A stretch of DNA of 47,451 nucleotides, from NCBI GenBank assembly GCA_018712835.1, contig DVGF01000030.1, forward strand, positions 1-47,451, written 5' to 3'. Positions 8,270 to 16,229 of this stretch are shown here, in pieces; position 1 is the stretch's first letter, and every line of letters starts with the position of its first letter. The notes beneath the pieces are model-generated. The model did not search any database. It saw nothing but the letters and a program-made list of their open reading frames with translations, and was not told the DNA's origin. A program made the translations under genes and the position numbers. The stretch comes from Candidatus Ventrenecus stercoripullorum (GTDB taxonomy: Bacteria; Bacillota_I; Bacilli_A; RF39; UBA660).

Positions 8270-8832
8270 CTATTTAAGATCTAGCCCGTCTTTAAAAGCT
8301 TCGCCAACTCTTTCACCAATTTTATAATATCTATGGGTATAAGGGTCAAATGCAATCGCGTTTAGTAAAGAAATATCGACATTTCCATCTTTTAAAATGC
8401 TTTCATCGGCTGTTACATTGCAAATTTTTCCTACGACACCACAGCCATATTCATTGTCTTGATATTCAATAAATTCACATTCCATGCAAATTGGAAATTC
8501 GTTAATAATTGGAGCATCGATGAAATCTGATTTGGTTGCGGTTAGGCCACTTTTGGCAAATTTGTCTTTCATAGTATTGGCTGAAACTACCCCAAAATAG
8601 TCGGCTTCTTTCACATGATTTGCATCGGCGATGCTAACGGTAAAAGATTTTCTTTCTTTGATGTTTTTTACTGTTTTATGACTTTCTGTTAAGTTTAGAA
8701 CAATGATATCTCTTTCTAACATCATTCCCCAAGCTGCATTCATAACGTAATCGTTTCATCTTCATTATATGTAGCAATCATAAGTACAGGCATCGGAAAA
8801 ATGGCTTCTGTTGTTTTTATTTGTTTTCTCAT
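8270..8832 (-). pseudogene. Flavin reductase-like (flavoredoxin family) protein, broken by a one-base frameshift
   Basis: The ORF track shows only 157 residues starting MNAAWGMMLE, but this motif lies about 30 residues into flavin-reductase-like FMN-binding proteins. The missing N-terminus is encoded just upstream in another frame from ATG 8832: MRKQIKTTEAIFPMPVLMIA, then TYNEDETIT, then a stop at 8740-8742. Restoring one base near 8744 (acg-tt-atg to acg-gtt-atg) gives a continuous family-like protein. The downstream body is otherwise intact (TESHKTVKNIKERKSFTVSI, FPICMECEFIEY). The loss of one G from a GG pair could be a real mutation or a sequencing error. These enzymes bind FMN and act in electron transfer or flavin reduction. 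Confidence 0.82.
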
Positions 8833-8860
8833 ATTCTCCCTACTTTCTATGTTTATTTTA

Positions 8861-9346
8861 CTATTTTATTATTTCTATTTCAATACTACCTGTTCCTATT
8901 ACTTCTTGTAATTCTTCGACATTTTCTATTTTCCCAATTCTAGTATAGGAATACGATGTTTTAAAATCTTCATAAAAGAGAACTAAGCAATTATCGCCGT
9001 ATAACATGATATCGCCCGCTTCAATGGTTTCGACTTTTATAGGATTTGACGGTAGCATACTTTCTAGATAACGGTATTTTTCATTGCCATTTAATTCATT
9101 CATTGTTATTTTTAAAGGAAGAAGTTTTTGAAATGCTTGGGTTGTTTCGTTTTGTTCTAGAGAGGCTTCAAATGGACGTCCATTTATAAGGATAGAAATT
9201 TGTGTTTGGGTTTCCATGGATAATTCCTCACTTTCTAAGTTATGATTTTCTTTAATTATTAATTCTTTTTCTTGGAATGATAAAGAAAAAAACATTCCTA
9301 TACAACAGCAATATAATAATATAATTAATCCCCAACTCTTTTTCAT
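8861..9346 (-). CDS. Membrane-anchored cyclophilin-like fold protein
   Basis: 161 residues. Residues 1-24 are an N-terminal hydrophobic anchor or signal with an odd CCC cluster; no typical lipobox is seen. From about residue 48 on it matches the cyclophilin-like (cyclophil_like2) family: ISILINGRPFEASLEQNETT, LPLKITMNELNGNEKY, GDIMLYGDNCLVLFYEDFKT, SYSYTRIGKIENVEEL. These are small beta-barrels without proven isomerase activity. Genes of this family often lie beside flavin-reductase/flavodoxin-type genes, as here (29 bp from the broken reductase). Exact role unknown. Confidence 0.78.
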   Translation of the reverse strand: MKKSWGLIILLYCCCIGMFFSLSFQEKELIIKENHNLESEELSMETQTQISILINGRPFEASLEQNETTQAFQKLLPLKITMNELNGNEKYRYLESMLPSNPIKVETIEAGDIMLYGDNCLVLFYEDFKTSYSYTRIGKIENVEELQEVIGTGSIEIEIIK

Positions 9347-9424
9347 ATTTTGTCCTTTCTTACATTAGCTTAACACCTAAAGTCTACTTTAAAGCAAGAA
9401 AAAAAAGACAAATTTTTATCTTTT

Positions 9425-9673
9425 TTATGACTCTAGAATTTTTTGGGCATAAGAGCAATCGGCAATGACTTTTTTCTTTTCATTTTTTGCTTCTTCTATC
9501 ACTTTCATTACTAATCTTTTGGCAATTTTTTGTCCTCGATAATTCTCGTCTACTTCGGTATGGATAATATTCCAAGTATCTTTCTCTTCGATAAATTCAC
9601 AAATTCCTATTACTTTTTCTTCGTCTAAAGCCACGGCTTGATTTTCTTTTTTATTCCATAGTATTTGAACCAT
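9425..9673 (-). CDS. Small GNAT-family acetyltransferase-like protein
   Basis: 82 residues, the short stand-alone form of the GNAT fold (GCN5-related, YjdJ/Gtn-like). The acetyl-CoA pyrophosphate-binding motif is visible at about residues 45-53 (RGQKIAKRL), after a beta strand with 'IIHTEVDENY'. The following helix and strand (VIEEAKNEKKKVIADCSYAQ) are typical. Substrate unknown; these minimal GNATs often have no demonstrated activity. It starts 12 bp after the YjbR-like gene and closes the operon. Confidence 0.78.
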   Translation of the reverse strand: MVQILWNKKENQAVALDEEKVIGICEFIEEKDTWNIIHTEVDENYRGQKIAKRLVMKVIEEAKNEKKKVIADCSYAQKILES

Positions 9674-9685
9674 ATTCTTTCCTTT

Positions 9686-10357
9686 CTATTTTTTCTTTTT
9701 TGTTAAATCATAGCTTTCTTGTACATAACTCATAATTTCTTCATCACTTAGTGTATCATCTAGTAAAATAGTAATCCATGTTTTTTTATTCATGTGATAG
9801 GCTTCATAAAATCCTTTCTTTGGTAAAAGGGTCTGTATTTTTTCAGGATTTAGTTTCACATCAATGATTTCTACCTCATAGGTGCCTTTTTCTATCTTTT
9901 CTTTTAAAATGTTCATAATTGCAGCATACCATTTTTTGTTTTCGTTATTTCTAAAAATAGCATAGCCTGGATACTTTTTCCATAAAAATTCTGGCTGTCC
10001 TTGATATAATTCTTGAATTTTTAGAGCAATACGGTTGGCTTGGGCTGTTAAAAATTTGGTGGCTTCTGAGCATTTTTCTTTTATATCTGTTAAGAGGTCT
10101 GTTAGTTCTTCGCGAACCTCGGAAACAAATTTTCCGGTTTGGCTTTCGATACGATATAAGGTGTATTCATAGTTTGTGTTTAAATCAACTACTTTGATAC
10201 TAAACTTTTGGTCTTTTGGTATGATGATTGTCACTTCAAAAGTATTTTTCATGATATTAGTTTGATAGATATAGTTGTCTTTCTCTTTATAAAAGCCATA
10301 GTTTTTTAATTTTGTATCATTGAAATTACATCTTTTCCATAGTTCTTCTATATTCAT
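9686..10357 (-). CDS. MmcQ/YjbR family DNA-binding-like protein
   Basis: 223 residues. The C-terminal 110 residues fit the MmcQ/YjbR fold: YPGYAIFRNNENKKWYAAIM, a strand with EVEIIDVKLNPEKI, then GFYEAYHMNKKTWITILLDD and a final helix (LSDEEIMSYVQESYDLTKKK). The first half (about 1-95) is a second small alpha/beta domain also common in this family. The family has a CyaY-like double-wing fold; the 'DNA-binding' label is weakly founded. It lies four bases after the MBL-fold gene. Confidence 0.82.
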   Translation of the reverse strand: MNIEELWKRCNFNDTKLKNYGFYKEKDNYIYQTNIMKNTFEVTIIIPKDQKFSIKVVDLNTNYEYTLYRIESQTGKFVSEVREELTDLLTDIKEKCSEATKFLTAQANRIALKIQELYQGQPEFLWKKYPGYAIFRNNENKKWYAAIMNILKEKIEKGTYEVEIIDVKLNPEKIQTLLPKKGFYEAYHMNKKTWITILLDDTLSDEEIMSYVQESYDLTKKKK

Positions 10358-10361
10358 TTTG

Positions 10362-11246
10362 TTATTCCATCTTTTCTTTTTGTATCCATAGGATTTTATT
10401 TTCGGTTATTTTATAAGTTAGTTTTTCTTCTTCGTATAGATATGTGACATAAGCTTTTAAGGTGCTACTAATTAAAACATATTGATTTAAATTCATTTTT
10501 AAATTGTATTTTTTAAATATTTCTGTCAAGATATTTTCCATTGTTTGTTCTTGTTGACAGATATTGTAAATACTTTGGCATATCTCTTGTACTTTGTTAC
10601 GATTTAAGGTAATTAAGTCTTTTATATTTGAAGTCCCTTCGGTATGGGATGGGATGTAAAAGTGGCTTTTTAATGTGGATAAGTACTCTAAAGTGTTTAG
10701 AAATTCCTTGACATTATAAAGGTAAAATAAATGGTATTTTGTAATTGTTTCTTCACTCAGTAAGGCGTCTCCTAGGAAATATATGTTGTCACTTGTTTTT
10801 ATTCCAATCATGTCAAATGTGTGTCCTTTTAGTGTCAATATTTCTAATCCTTCTGGCAAGTTGTCTTCTACTTCTAATGTGTTTGTTTCCTTGGCCATTA
10901 AAAATTTGTTTTGTAAGTCTTTTAGAGGGTACGCTCCATAAAGGAGAGATGGCTCTAATACGGGGTACTTCGCAAAGCATGTTTCTATATTGTGGGCTAG
11001 GACTTGGCAGTTTGTTCGGTCTTGAATGAGTTTTGCTCCACCCATATGGTCGGCATGGGAATGCGTTAGAATAACACCTTTACATGTCCATCCTTGTTCG
11101 TTTAGGATTTTTAAGATTTTCTTTCCAGCATCTTTATCGTTTCCAGTATCAATCAGATATACGTTCTTTTCGTCTATTTTGTATATTCCAATATTGGTAG
11201 CATTTTTTATGTAATAAGTCTTTTCTCCTAATTGTACTAGTTCCAT
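10362..11246 (-). CDS. MBL-fold metallo-hydrolase
   Basis: 294 residues. The metal-binding signature THSHADHMGG is at about residues 61-70. Further ligands are visible as GHTFDMIGI (about 140) and a 'FLGDALLSEE' Asp near 158, then a late His (PSHTEG, near 201), matching glyoxalase-II-like hydrolases. A C-terminal helical extension of about 80 residues follows. It starts three bases after the rhodanese gene; MBL-fold plus rhodanese is a common pairing in sulfur or persulfide metabolism (persulfide dioxygenase-like), but that function is only inferred from context. Confidence 0.87.
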   Translation of the reverse strand: MELVQLGEKTYYIKNATNIGIYKIDEKNVYLIDTGNDKDAGKKILKILNEQGWTCKGVILTHSHADHMGGAKLIQDRTNCQVLAHNIETCFAKYPVLEPSLLYGAYPLKDLQNKFLMAKETNTLEVEDNLPEGLEILTLKGHTFDMIGIKTSDNIYFLGDALLSEETITKYHLFYLYNVKEFLNTLEYLSTLKSHFYIPSHTEGTSNIKDLITLNRNKVQEICQSIYNICQQEQTMENILTEIFKKYNLKMNLNQYVLISSTLKAYVTYLYEEEKLTYKITENKILWIQKEKME

Positions 11247-11249
11247 TTT

Positions 11250-11612
11250 TTACTCCTTTTCTATGGGTAATGAATCATATGCACCTAAATCATAGACTTC
11301 ATAACCGAGACTTGTTAATTGCTCATAGACAATACTACTTCTTTTCCCACTACGGCAATATACTAAGATTGTTTTTTCTTTGGATAATTCGACATTTTCG
11401 TCTATTTCATCATAAGGAATGTTTATCGCACCTTTCACATGTCCTTCTTGGTATTCTTCGAAAGTTCGAACGTCAACAATCGTATAGTTGTTTTCTTCTA
11501 GTATTTCTTCTAGGGTTTGGGTGGTGTCTGGTTCTTTTTTTGTACTTTCACAACCTAGTAGAGTCATACTTAATGTTATTATCATTAAAATTGCAATGAT
11601 TTTCTTTTTCAT
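11250..11612 (-). CDS. Rhodanese-like domain lipoprotein
   Basis: 120 residues. Signal peptide with lipobox LLGC at about 18-21, so a predicted membrane-attached lipoprotein outside the cytoplasm. The rhodanese domain follows: NYTIVDVRTFEEYQEGHVKG, INIPYDEI, and the active-site loop VYCRSGKRS with the catalytic Cys at about residue 86. Rhodaneses carry sulfur as persulfide on this Cys. It is the first gene of the rhodanese-MBL-YjbR-GNAT unit, with a -10 box at 11639-11644. Confidence 0.9.
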   Translation of the reverse strand: MKKKIIAILMIITLSMTLLGCESTKKEPDTTQTLEEILEENNYTIVDVRTFEEYQEGHVKGAINIPYDEIDENVELSKEKTILVYCRSGKRSSIVYEQLTSLGYEVYDLGAYDSLPIEKE

Positions 11613-11638
11613 AATTCTACCTCACTTTTTTTGTCTTT

Positions 11639-11644
11639 ATTATA
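11639..11644 (-). promoter_or_regulatory. Extended -10 promoter of the rhodanese operon
   Basis: Minus strand CATGATATAATAAAG: TATAAT preceded by TGA. No good -35 is evident. Confidence 0.5.
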
Positions 11645-11698
11645 TCATGTGTCCTCTTGAACATAAAGATTGCAAAAAAGTAGATATTGTTAGGAATT

Positions 11699-13132
11699 TC
11701 ATTTTTCTATTTCAAACTCTACGGAGAAATATTTCTTTTCTAATGTACTATCTTCTAAGGCATCTTTTACAATCCGATAGGTTCCGTTTGAAAGACTTCC
11801 ATACAACCATTCCCAGTCTATTTCCAAAACTATTTTGTTATTTCTATCTATTTTGTAGCCTATCGAGTTCCAGAAATAATTTTCTTTTATTATCACATTT
11901 ACTGGCTTCCATGTTCCATCTTCTAATTTGTCTATCCGGTATTCTTCGCCATAGGTATGAGACTTCCCACTGTAATCGGTAATGATAATGGTTGCTCCTT
12001 TGTTTGTTAAAGTTCCTTCTTTTACCCTCATAGTGACACCTGCTATTTCATTTAATTCGGCATTACTTGATATTTTTTCGGTGACTATGATTGGGTCATT
12101 CTTCTCTTCTTCTTTTGAACGTGTACTTTCTTTTATGGTGCTGATAATTGCATGTTTAAAAATATCTTCGATGGTATCATTTAAGTCCTCAAAGGTATAG
12201 AAAGTAAATTCATAGGTTTTGCCTACTATAAGATTATAGTTGTTTGGTAGTTTTACGGAAGCATTTTCCATTTTATTATTTTCTAAAGTTACTTCGATTG
12301 TTTCTTTTTCTAACTCTTTTAGTGCTTTTATTTGATAAGTTCTTGTAAATTTTTTGATATTACTTTTTTCATGTCCACAGTAGGCACCATCTAATTCTTC
12401 TATCATATAAGTACTCCCAAAATAGAGATCTTTTTGTTCTTTTGTATTACAAAGAATTGCCGTATAGTTATTGTGTGTGTATATTGTAGTTCCACCGTCA
12501 TAAAGTCTTTCTTCTTTGAGTCTTTCGTGAAGGACTTCTTCTTGTAGGAAATAGGAGATTTCTTCTAAAGTGATTTGATGATGGCTCAGGGCATCCTTTA
12601 ATTCGTAACACTTTTCTTTTCTATCGCAAAGCATGATTTTTTCTACGCCGTAATAATATATTTGTTGGTCTTGATATGTGAAAGGTGTTGTTAATTCATC
12701 TATTTTTTCTGGTTCGTTATGATAAACTTCTATGTCGTAGAGTTCTATTTTTGGATATGTACTTTGATAATGCATCACAATTATCCATAGAAGTAAGATG
12801 ATTATACTTAAGGAAACTAAAAGAGCGATTTTTATTTTTTGGGATTTCTTTTTTATTTTATTTGTTGCTTCTAGGGAATGTAATAAATTGTTTTCTGAAG
12901 ATGGAATTATTTTTTCTTTTGATATTTTCTCACCCATCACTAGTTCGTTTACTGTGATACCTAGAGTTTCTGCTAATGGTTTTAATAAAGAGATATCTGG
13001 CATTCTTCGACCATTTTCCCAGTTTGATATAGCACGGTCTGTTACTCCTAATAAATTTGCTAACTCTTGTTGAGTCATTTTTTTATTTTTTCTTAAGCTT
13101 GCAATAAACTTGCCTATTTTTATTTGGTCCAT
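11699..13132 (-). CDS. Membrane-anchored XRE-family regulator with extracytoplasmic domain
   Basis: 477 residues. Residues 4-65 are a Cro/C1-type helix-turn-helix (MTQQELANLLGVTDRAISNW, then ENGRRMPDISLLKPLAETLG). A charged linker leads to one transmembrane helix at about 100-122 (IALLVSLSIIILLLWIIVMH). The remaining 350 residues are predicted extracellular, polar and beta-rich, with no domain I recognise; it contains Cys residues (around LCDRKEKCYEL and ILCNTK). The arrangement implies a one-component transmembrane sensor. GGAGTG lies just upstream of the ATG. The ectodomain ligand and DNA targets are unknown. Confidence 0.82.
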   Translation of the reverse strand: MDQIKIGKFIASLRKNKKMTQQELANLLGVTDRAISNWENGRRMPDISLLKPLAETLGITVNELVMGEKISKEKIIPSSENNLLHSLEATNKIKKKSQKIKIALLVSLSIIILLLWIIVMHYQSTYPKIELYDIEVYHNEPEKIDELTTPFTYQDQQIYYYGVEKIMLCDRKEKCYELKDALSHHQITLEEISYFLQEEVLHERLKEERLYDGGTTIYTHNNYTAILCNTKEQKDLYFGSTYMIEELDGAYCGHEKSNIKKFTRTYQIKALKELEKETIEVTLENNKMENASVKLPNNYNLIVGKTYEFTFYTFEDLNDTIEDIFKHAIISTIKESTRSKEEEKNDPIIVTEKISSNAELNEIAGVTMRVKEGTLTNKGATIIITDYSGKSHTYGEEYRIDKLEDGTWKPVNVIIKENYFWNSIGYKIDRNNKIVLEIDWEWLYGSLSNGTYRIVKDALEDSTLEKKYFSVEFEIEK

Positions 13133-13170
13133 ATTATCACTCCGTTTTTCTCATTATAACTGAAAGATAT

Positions 13171-13198
13171 GAAAAAGTCTCCACACAGAATGTGGAGA
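13171..13198 (-). terminator. Intrinsic terminator of the metallophosphoesterase gene
   Basis: Minus strand TCTCCACA-ttctg-TGTGGAGA followed by CTTTTTC. Confidence 0.8.
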
Positions 13199-14047
13199 TT
13201 ATTTTTGAAGTTTATAAATATATGGATTTTCTTCTTTTTCTAGGCCATAGTTTGTAATATAATATCTTGTAAATTCTAACTTCACTGTTTGATTGTTTTT
13301 TGTTGAATACATTACTATAAATCCAGGTAAGCCTTCTTTTATATTTGGATATTGTAAATCACTACTTAAAGTTGGAAGTTTAACACAGTTTCGAGCAAAA
13401 TTATTTTTGTGAGAATGGCCGGCGATACTAAACTCGTAAGGCATAATTTTCTCTTCTGGACTTAATTTTGGACTATGTTCTATTGAAACAGCACTAGTAA
13501 ATATACGGATAAAACTTTGGCGGTATCCTAAAGGAATAATGTTTCTTTTGTTTTTTGCTAATTCTTTTAAAATATCTATGCCATGTTTTTGATATTTTTC
13601 GTCATGATTGCCACCTAATATGTACTGCGTTAATAAGGGGTGATCGATGTATACCTTTAAAATATAGTCTAGTTGTTTTGAAGCATCAAAACAATCTTTG
13701 GAATATCTTACTAAGCCATCACCAATATCGCCACCATGAATTAAAGTAGTGATATGGTTTTCTATACAAAAGTTTATAAATAGCTGGTAGTATTCTAAAT
13801 TCTCATCTTTGCTTCCAAAATGGGTATCTGAAAATAAGGCTACAGGTTCTTCGGTAATCGTTAGCATGCTACATTCTTGGTAAAACATCGCGGTTAATTG
13901 GTTTTTGGGTTCATAGTTTTTAAAATGTTTTAATTCCCATAATTCATTTCTTAATTCTTTTAATATTTCATATTTTTGTAACTCATAACTATTCATTATA
14001 TTGGCTAGTGATTTTCCATCTAGCAATTCTTTTATATATTCTTTCAT
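13199..14047 (-). CDS. Metallophosphoesterase (calcineurin-like)
   Basis: 282 residues from ATG 14047, which has AGAGG five bases upstream; the track start 14092 adds 15 residues overlapping the previous gene's terminator. The calcineurin-like signature is complete: FSDTHFGS (D-x-H), HGGDIGDG (GD), GGNHDE (GNHD), and AGHSHKN near the end (GHxH). Metals bound by these residues activate water for phosphoester hydrolysis. About 60 residues of helix precede the catalytic domain. Substrate unknown; cytoplasmic. Confidence 0.85.
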   Translation of the reverse strand: MKEYIKELLDGKSLANIMNSYELQKYEILKELRNELWELKHFKNYEPKNQLTAMFYQECSMLTITEEPVALFSDTHFGSKDENLEYYQLFINFCIENHITTLIHGGDIGDGLVRYSKDCFDASKQLDYILKVYIDHPLLTQYILGGNHDEKYQKHGIDILKELAKNKRNIIPLGYRQSFIRIFTSAVSIEHSPKLSPEEKIMPYEFSIAGHSHKNNFARNCVKLPTLSSDLQYPNIKEGLPGFIVMYSTKNNQTVKLEFTRYYITNYGLEKEENPYIYKLQK

Positions 14048-14081
14048 AAAGACCTCTGGTGATACCATACTTGAATTTCCG

Positions 14082-14116
14082 AAAAAAAGCAACAGTTATT
14101 TTTTGCCAGCTGTTAC
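14082..14116 (-). terminator. Intrinsic terminator of the ABC-F gene
   Basis: Minus strand GTAACAG...CTGTTGC followed by TTTTTTTC. Confidence 0.65.
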
Positions 14117-14119
14117 TTT

Positions 14120-15622
14120 TTATTGTTTTTTCTTTAATCCTTCTTTGGTTAGTACATATACTGTATCTATTACTTCTTCTATATATTTTCGGTCATGTGA
14201 AACGCTGATGATGCAACCACTATATTCTTTCAGGGCCTTTCTAATTACTGGATTAGATAATGTGCTTACATTTCTTGTTGGTTCATCTAATAATAATACA
14301 TCACACTTTTCTAGGACTAGTTTGGTTAGAATTAATTTTGCTTTCGAACCATTGCTTAAATCACTTATTTTTCCAGTCATTTCTTCGCGAGTAAATTTCA
14401 TATTTCCTAGTATCATTCTTGCTTTTGTGATTTCTTCTTTGTTTTTTGTTTGAGCAATAAAATCCAGTACGTTTTCATAGTCCTTTAATATTTCTTCATA
14501 ATCTTGAGGCATGTAACCCATGACTATGTCTGTTCTTGGGGCTAGTTGCTTTTTTATTTCTTTTATTAAAGTAGATTTCCCTACCCCATTGTTTCCAATG
14601 ATACATAAATGAGCACTACCAGTTACCTCTAGTTCTATATTTTGGGCAAGAATGTTATTTTGAACTTTTAACTCTGGAAGAGATAAATAGAGTATTTGTT
14701 TGGATTTGGGAAGACTTACTGGTTCGAAGAAGAAATTGATGCTTTCTTCTACATCTGGTATTTCTGTCAATTCTATTTTATCTAGTTTCTTTTCTTGGGA
14801 TTTTAGAGAATGCATTTTCTTTTTTAATAGTTGTCCACCATGAGGATTGCTTCTCGATATGGTTTCTTGTTGGTATTCTACTTTCTGTAGAACTTTTGTT
14901 AAGCGTTCTTCTTTAGCTAGCCAATCTCTTTTTTCGTTTTTAGCAAGTTGGGTTTGTTTGGATAGTTTGGCTAGTCGTTCAGCCACATAGGTATCATAGT
15001 CTTCCTTTAATAAGGTATGACGGCATTCTGTTTTGTGTTTTATTTGTTCTAAATGTAAAATCATGGTGGAGGTCCTAGATAGCAAGGTTTCATCATGGGA
15101 TACGTATAAAATTGGATTTTCACTTTCATTTATAAAGGTTTCTAACCATTCTAATGTTTCTATATCTAAGTCATTGGTTGGTTCATCTAAAAGAAGGATA
15201 TCGTTTTCTTCTAATATTAGTTTTAAAATTGCTAGTTTTACTTTTTCTCCGCCAGATAAAGTTTTTATTTTTCTATCTAGCATTTCTTCTGTTATATGAA
15301 AGCGTTCTTTTTCTTTATAAAATTTTCCTATATTGTGATAGTAATCTTCTTCAGTTTGAAACAGATACTCTAGAGGAGTTTGTTCTTCTGCTTCTTTGCT
15401 CATGGATTGTTCTAGGTATCCTATCTTGTGATTTTTGGCACTCACTCCTCCGGTTACTTCGCCATAATCTAGCTTACCTGCAAGAGCTTTTAATAATGTG
15501 GATTTGCCATTTCCTTCTTCGCCAATGATGGCAAGTTTGTCTTTTGGATTTACTGTGAAAGATAAATTTTTTACTAAATATCTTTCCTTTACTTGAATAC
15601 TAATATTTTTTATTTCAAACAT
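14120..15622 (-). CDS. ABC-F family ATPase, probable antibiotic-responsive ribosomal protection protein
   Basis: 500 residues, two ABC domains and no membrane segment. Domain 1: Walker A GEEGNGKST (about 35-43), signature LSGGEKVK (about 127), Walker B LLLDEPTNDLD. A helical interdomain linker (P-site tRNA-interaction region, about 205-290; SNPHGGQLLKKKMHS) follows. Domain 2: Walker A GNNGVGKST, a weakened signature LSNGSKAK, and Walker B LLLDEPTRNVS. ABC-F proteins bind the ribosomal E site and several displace antibiotics. The leader with two tiny ORFs, a terminator and a hairpin covering the start region strongly favours an inducible resistance-type gene of the Msr/Lsa/Vml kind rather than a housekeeping one. 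Confidence 0.88.
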   Translation of the reverse strand: MFEIKNISIQVKERYLVKNLSFTVNPKDKLAIIGEEGNGKSTLLKALAGKLDYGEVTGGVSAKNHKIGYLEQSMSKEAEEQTPLEYLFQTEEDYYHNIGKFYKEKERFHITEEMLDRKIKTLSGGEKVKLAILKLILEENDILLLDEPTNDLDIETLEWLETFINESENPILYVSHDETLLSRTSTMILHLEQIKHKTECRHTLLKEDYDTYVAERLAKLSKQTQLAKNEKRDWLAKEERLTKVLQKVEYQQETISRSNPHGGQLLKKKMHSLKSQEKKLDKIELTEIPDVEESINFFFEPVSLPKSKQILYLSLPELKVQNNILAQNIELEVTGSAHLCIIGNNGVGKSTLIKEIKKQLAPRTDIVMGYMPQDYEEILKDYENVLDFIAQTKNKEEITKARMILGNMKFTREEMTGKISDLSNGSKAKLILTKLVLEKCDVLLLDEPTRNVSTLSNPVIRKALKEYSGCIISVSHDRKYIEEVIDTVYVLTKEGLKKKQ

Positions 15623-15625
15623 CTT

Positions 15626-15659
15626 TTATGCCTTTCTAGGCATAATTAAAGTTTATGCC
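15626..15659 (-). promoter_or_regulatory. Competing hairpins over the ABC-F ribosome binding site
   Basis: In the transcript GGCATAA (15653-15659) and GGCATAA (15626-15632) flank one TTATGCC (15639-15645). The middle segment can pair with either. Pairing with the downstream copy (stem ATGCCT/AGGCAT, 15628-15643) buries the AAAGG at 15631-15635 that lies eight bases before the ABC-F start. Confidence 0.7.
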
Positions 15660-15663
15660 AGAC

Positions 15664-15684
15664 TTATTTTTTTCTTGTTAACAT
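15664..15684 (-). CDS. Second leader peptide of the ABC-F gene (MLTRKK)
   Basis: A six-codon ORF, ATG at 15684, stop TAA at 15664, with a perfect AGGAGG six bases upstream; this is the strongest ribosome binding site in the region. It lies between the leader terminator and the hairpins over the ABC-F start. Short Lys/Arg-ended leader peptides are used as ribosome-stalling sensors for antibiotic-resistance genes. Expression is not proven. Confidence 0.6.
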   Translation of the reverse strand: MLTRKK

Positions 15685-15697
15685 ATCACACCTCCTC

Positions 15698-15738
15698 AAG
15701 AAAAAAGACTCTCTAGATTATGGACTAGATAGAGTCTT
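15698..15738 (-). terminator. Leader terminator (attenuator) upstream of the ABC-F gene
   Basis: Minus strand AAGACTCTATCTAG-loop-CTAGAGAGTCTT followed by TTTTTTC; one two-base bulge. It lies between the first leader ORF and the ABC-F coding region, so full-length transcripts need readthrough. Confidence 0.8.
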
Positions 15739-15773
15739 GTTTTTATTTTTTATTACATAGCAAGAAAATCAAT

Positions 15774-15821
15774 CTATTCACAATCTATTTTTATACATAT
15801 GTTATTGATTTTCTTACTCAT
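15774..15821 (-). CDS. First leader peptide of the ABC-F gene (MSKKINNICIKIDCE)
   Basis: Fifteen codons, ATG at 15821 with GAGG eight bases upstream, stop TAG at 15774. Codons 3-6 (AAGAAAATCAAT, 15804-15815) are perfectly complementary over 12 bases to the sequence directly behind the stop (15762-15773), so translation of the ORF controls whether this hairpin forms ahead of the downstream terminator. This is the layout of ribosome-mediated transcription attenuation. Confidence 0.65.
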   Translation of the reverse strand: MSKKINNICIKIDCE

Positions 15822-15856
15822 AGGAATTCCTCTTTTCTAATTTTTTTCTTTCCTGT

Positions 15857-15862
15857 ATTATA
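15857..15862 (-). promoter_or_regulatory. Extended -10 promoter of the ABC-F leader transcript
   Basis: Minus strand ATGCTATAATAC: TATAAT with upstream TGC (extended -10). No clear -35. It sits inside the 3' flank of the truncated gene at 15874-16146. Confidence 0.6.
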
Positions 15863-15873
15863 GCATAGTTTTG

Positions 15874-16146
15874 TTATTTTTTCTCTTTTTTCTTAAAGTA
15901 TGTTTGGGCGAGGATATCTTTTAATACTAACATTGCATCTAATTCGTTATAATGGTAGGTATCTTGTAGTTCTTTTAATAAACGACTGATTTCTTTTTGG
16001 TATTTTGGAATATCTACTTCTTTTTGATACTGTTTTAAAATAGGATATTTAGTACTCCAAGCTTTTGTCCAATCTACTTTACTTTGTTTTTTTTCGGTTG
16101 TATTTTTGATGATTTCTTTAATATTTTTCCTAAAACTACTCTCGCC
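15874..16146 (-). pseudogene. C-terminal remnant of an unknown gene (missed by the ORF track)
   Basis: A frame of 90 residues open from 16146 to the TAA at 15874 without any ATG near its beginning. It has protein-like composition: SKVDWTKAWSTKYPILKQYQ, then VDIPKYQKEISRLLKELQ and ELDAMLVLKDILAQTYFKKK. Upstream the frame meets a TAA at 16147, then the promoter region of the divergent DUF4143 gene, so the N-terminus seems to have been lost, probably when that gene arrived. The family is not recognised. It could alternatively use a non-ATG start, but no ribosome binding site is visible. Confidence 0.55.
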
Positions 16147-16185
16147 TTACTCGAGATTAGAGAAAAAGGTAAGTATTATTTCAGA

Positions 16186-16224
16186 TTTAGACTTTTTTGG
16201 AGTAGTATTCCGAAAAAATCTAAA
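16186..16224. repeat. 16-bp imperfect inverted repeat upstream of the DUF4143 ATPase gene
   Basis: TTTAGACTTTTTTGGA and TCCGAAAAAATCTAAA pair with 14 Watson-Crick pairs, one wobble and one mismatch around a 7-base loop. It could be an operator, a terminator-like barrier, or an element end. Confidence 0.6.
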
Positions 16225-16229
16225 ATGTA

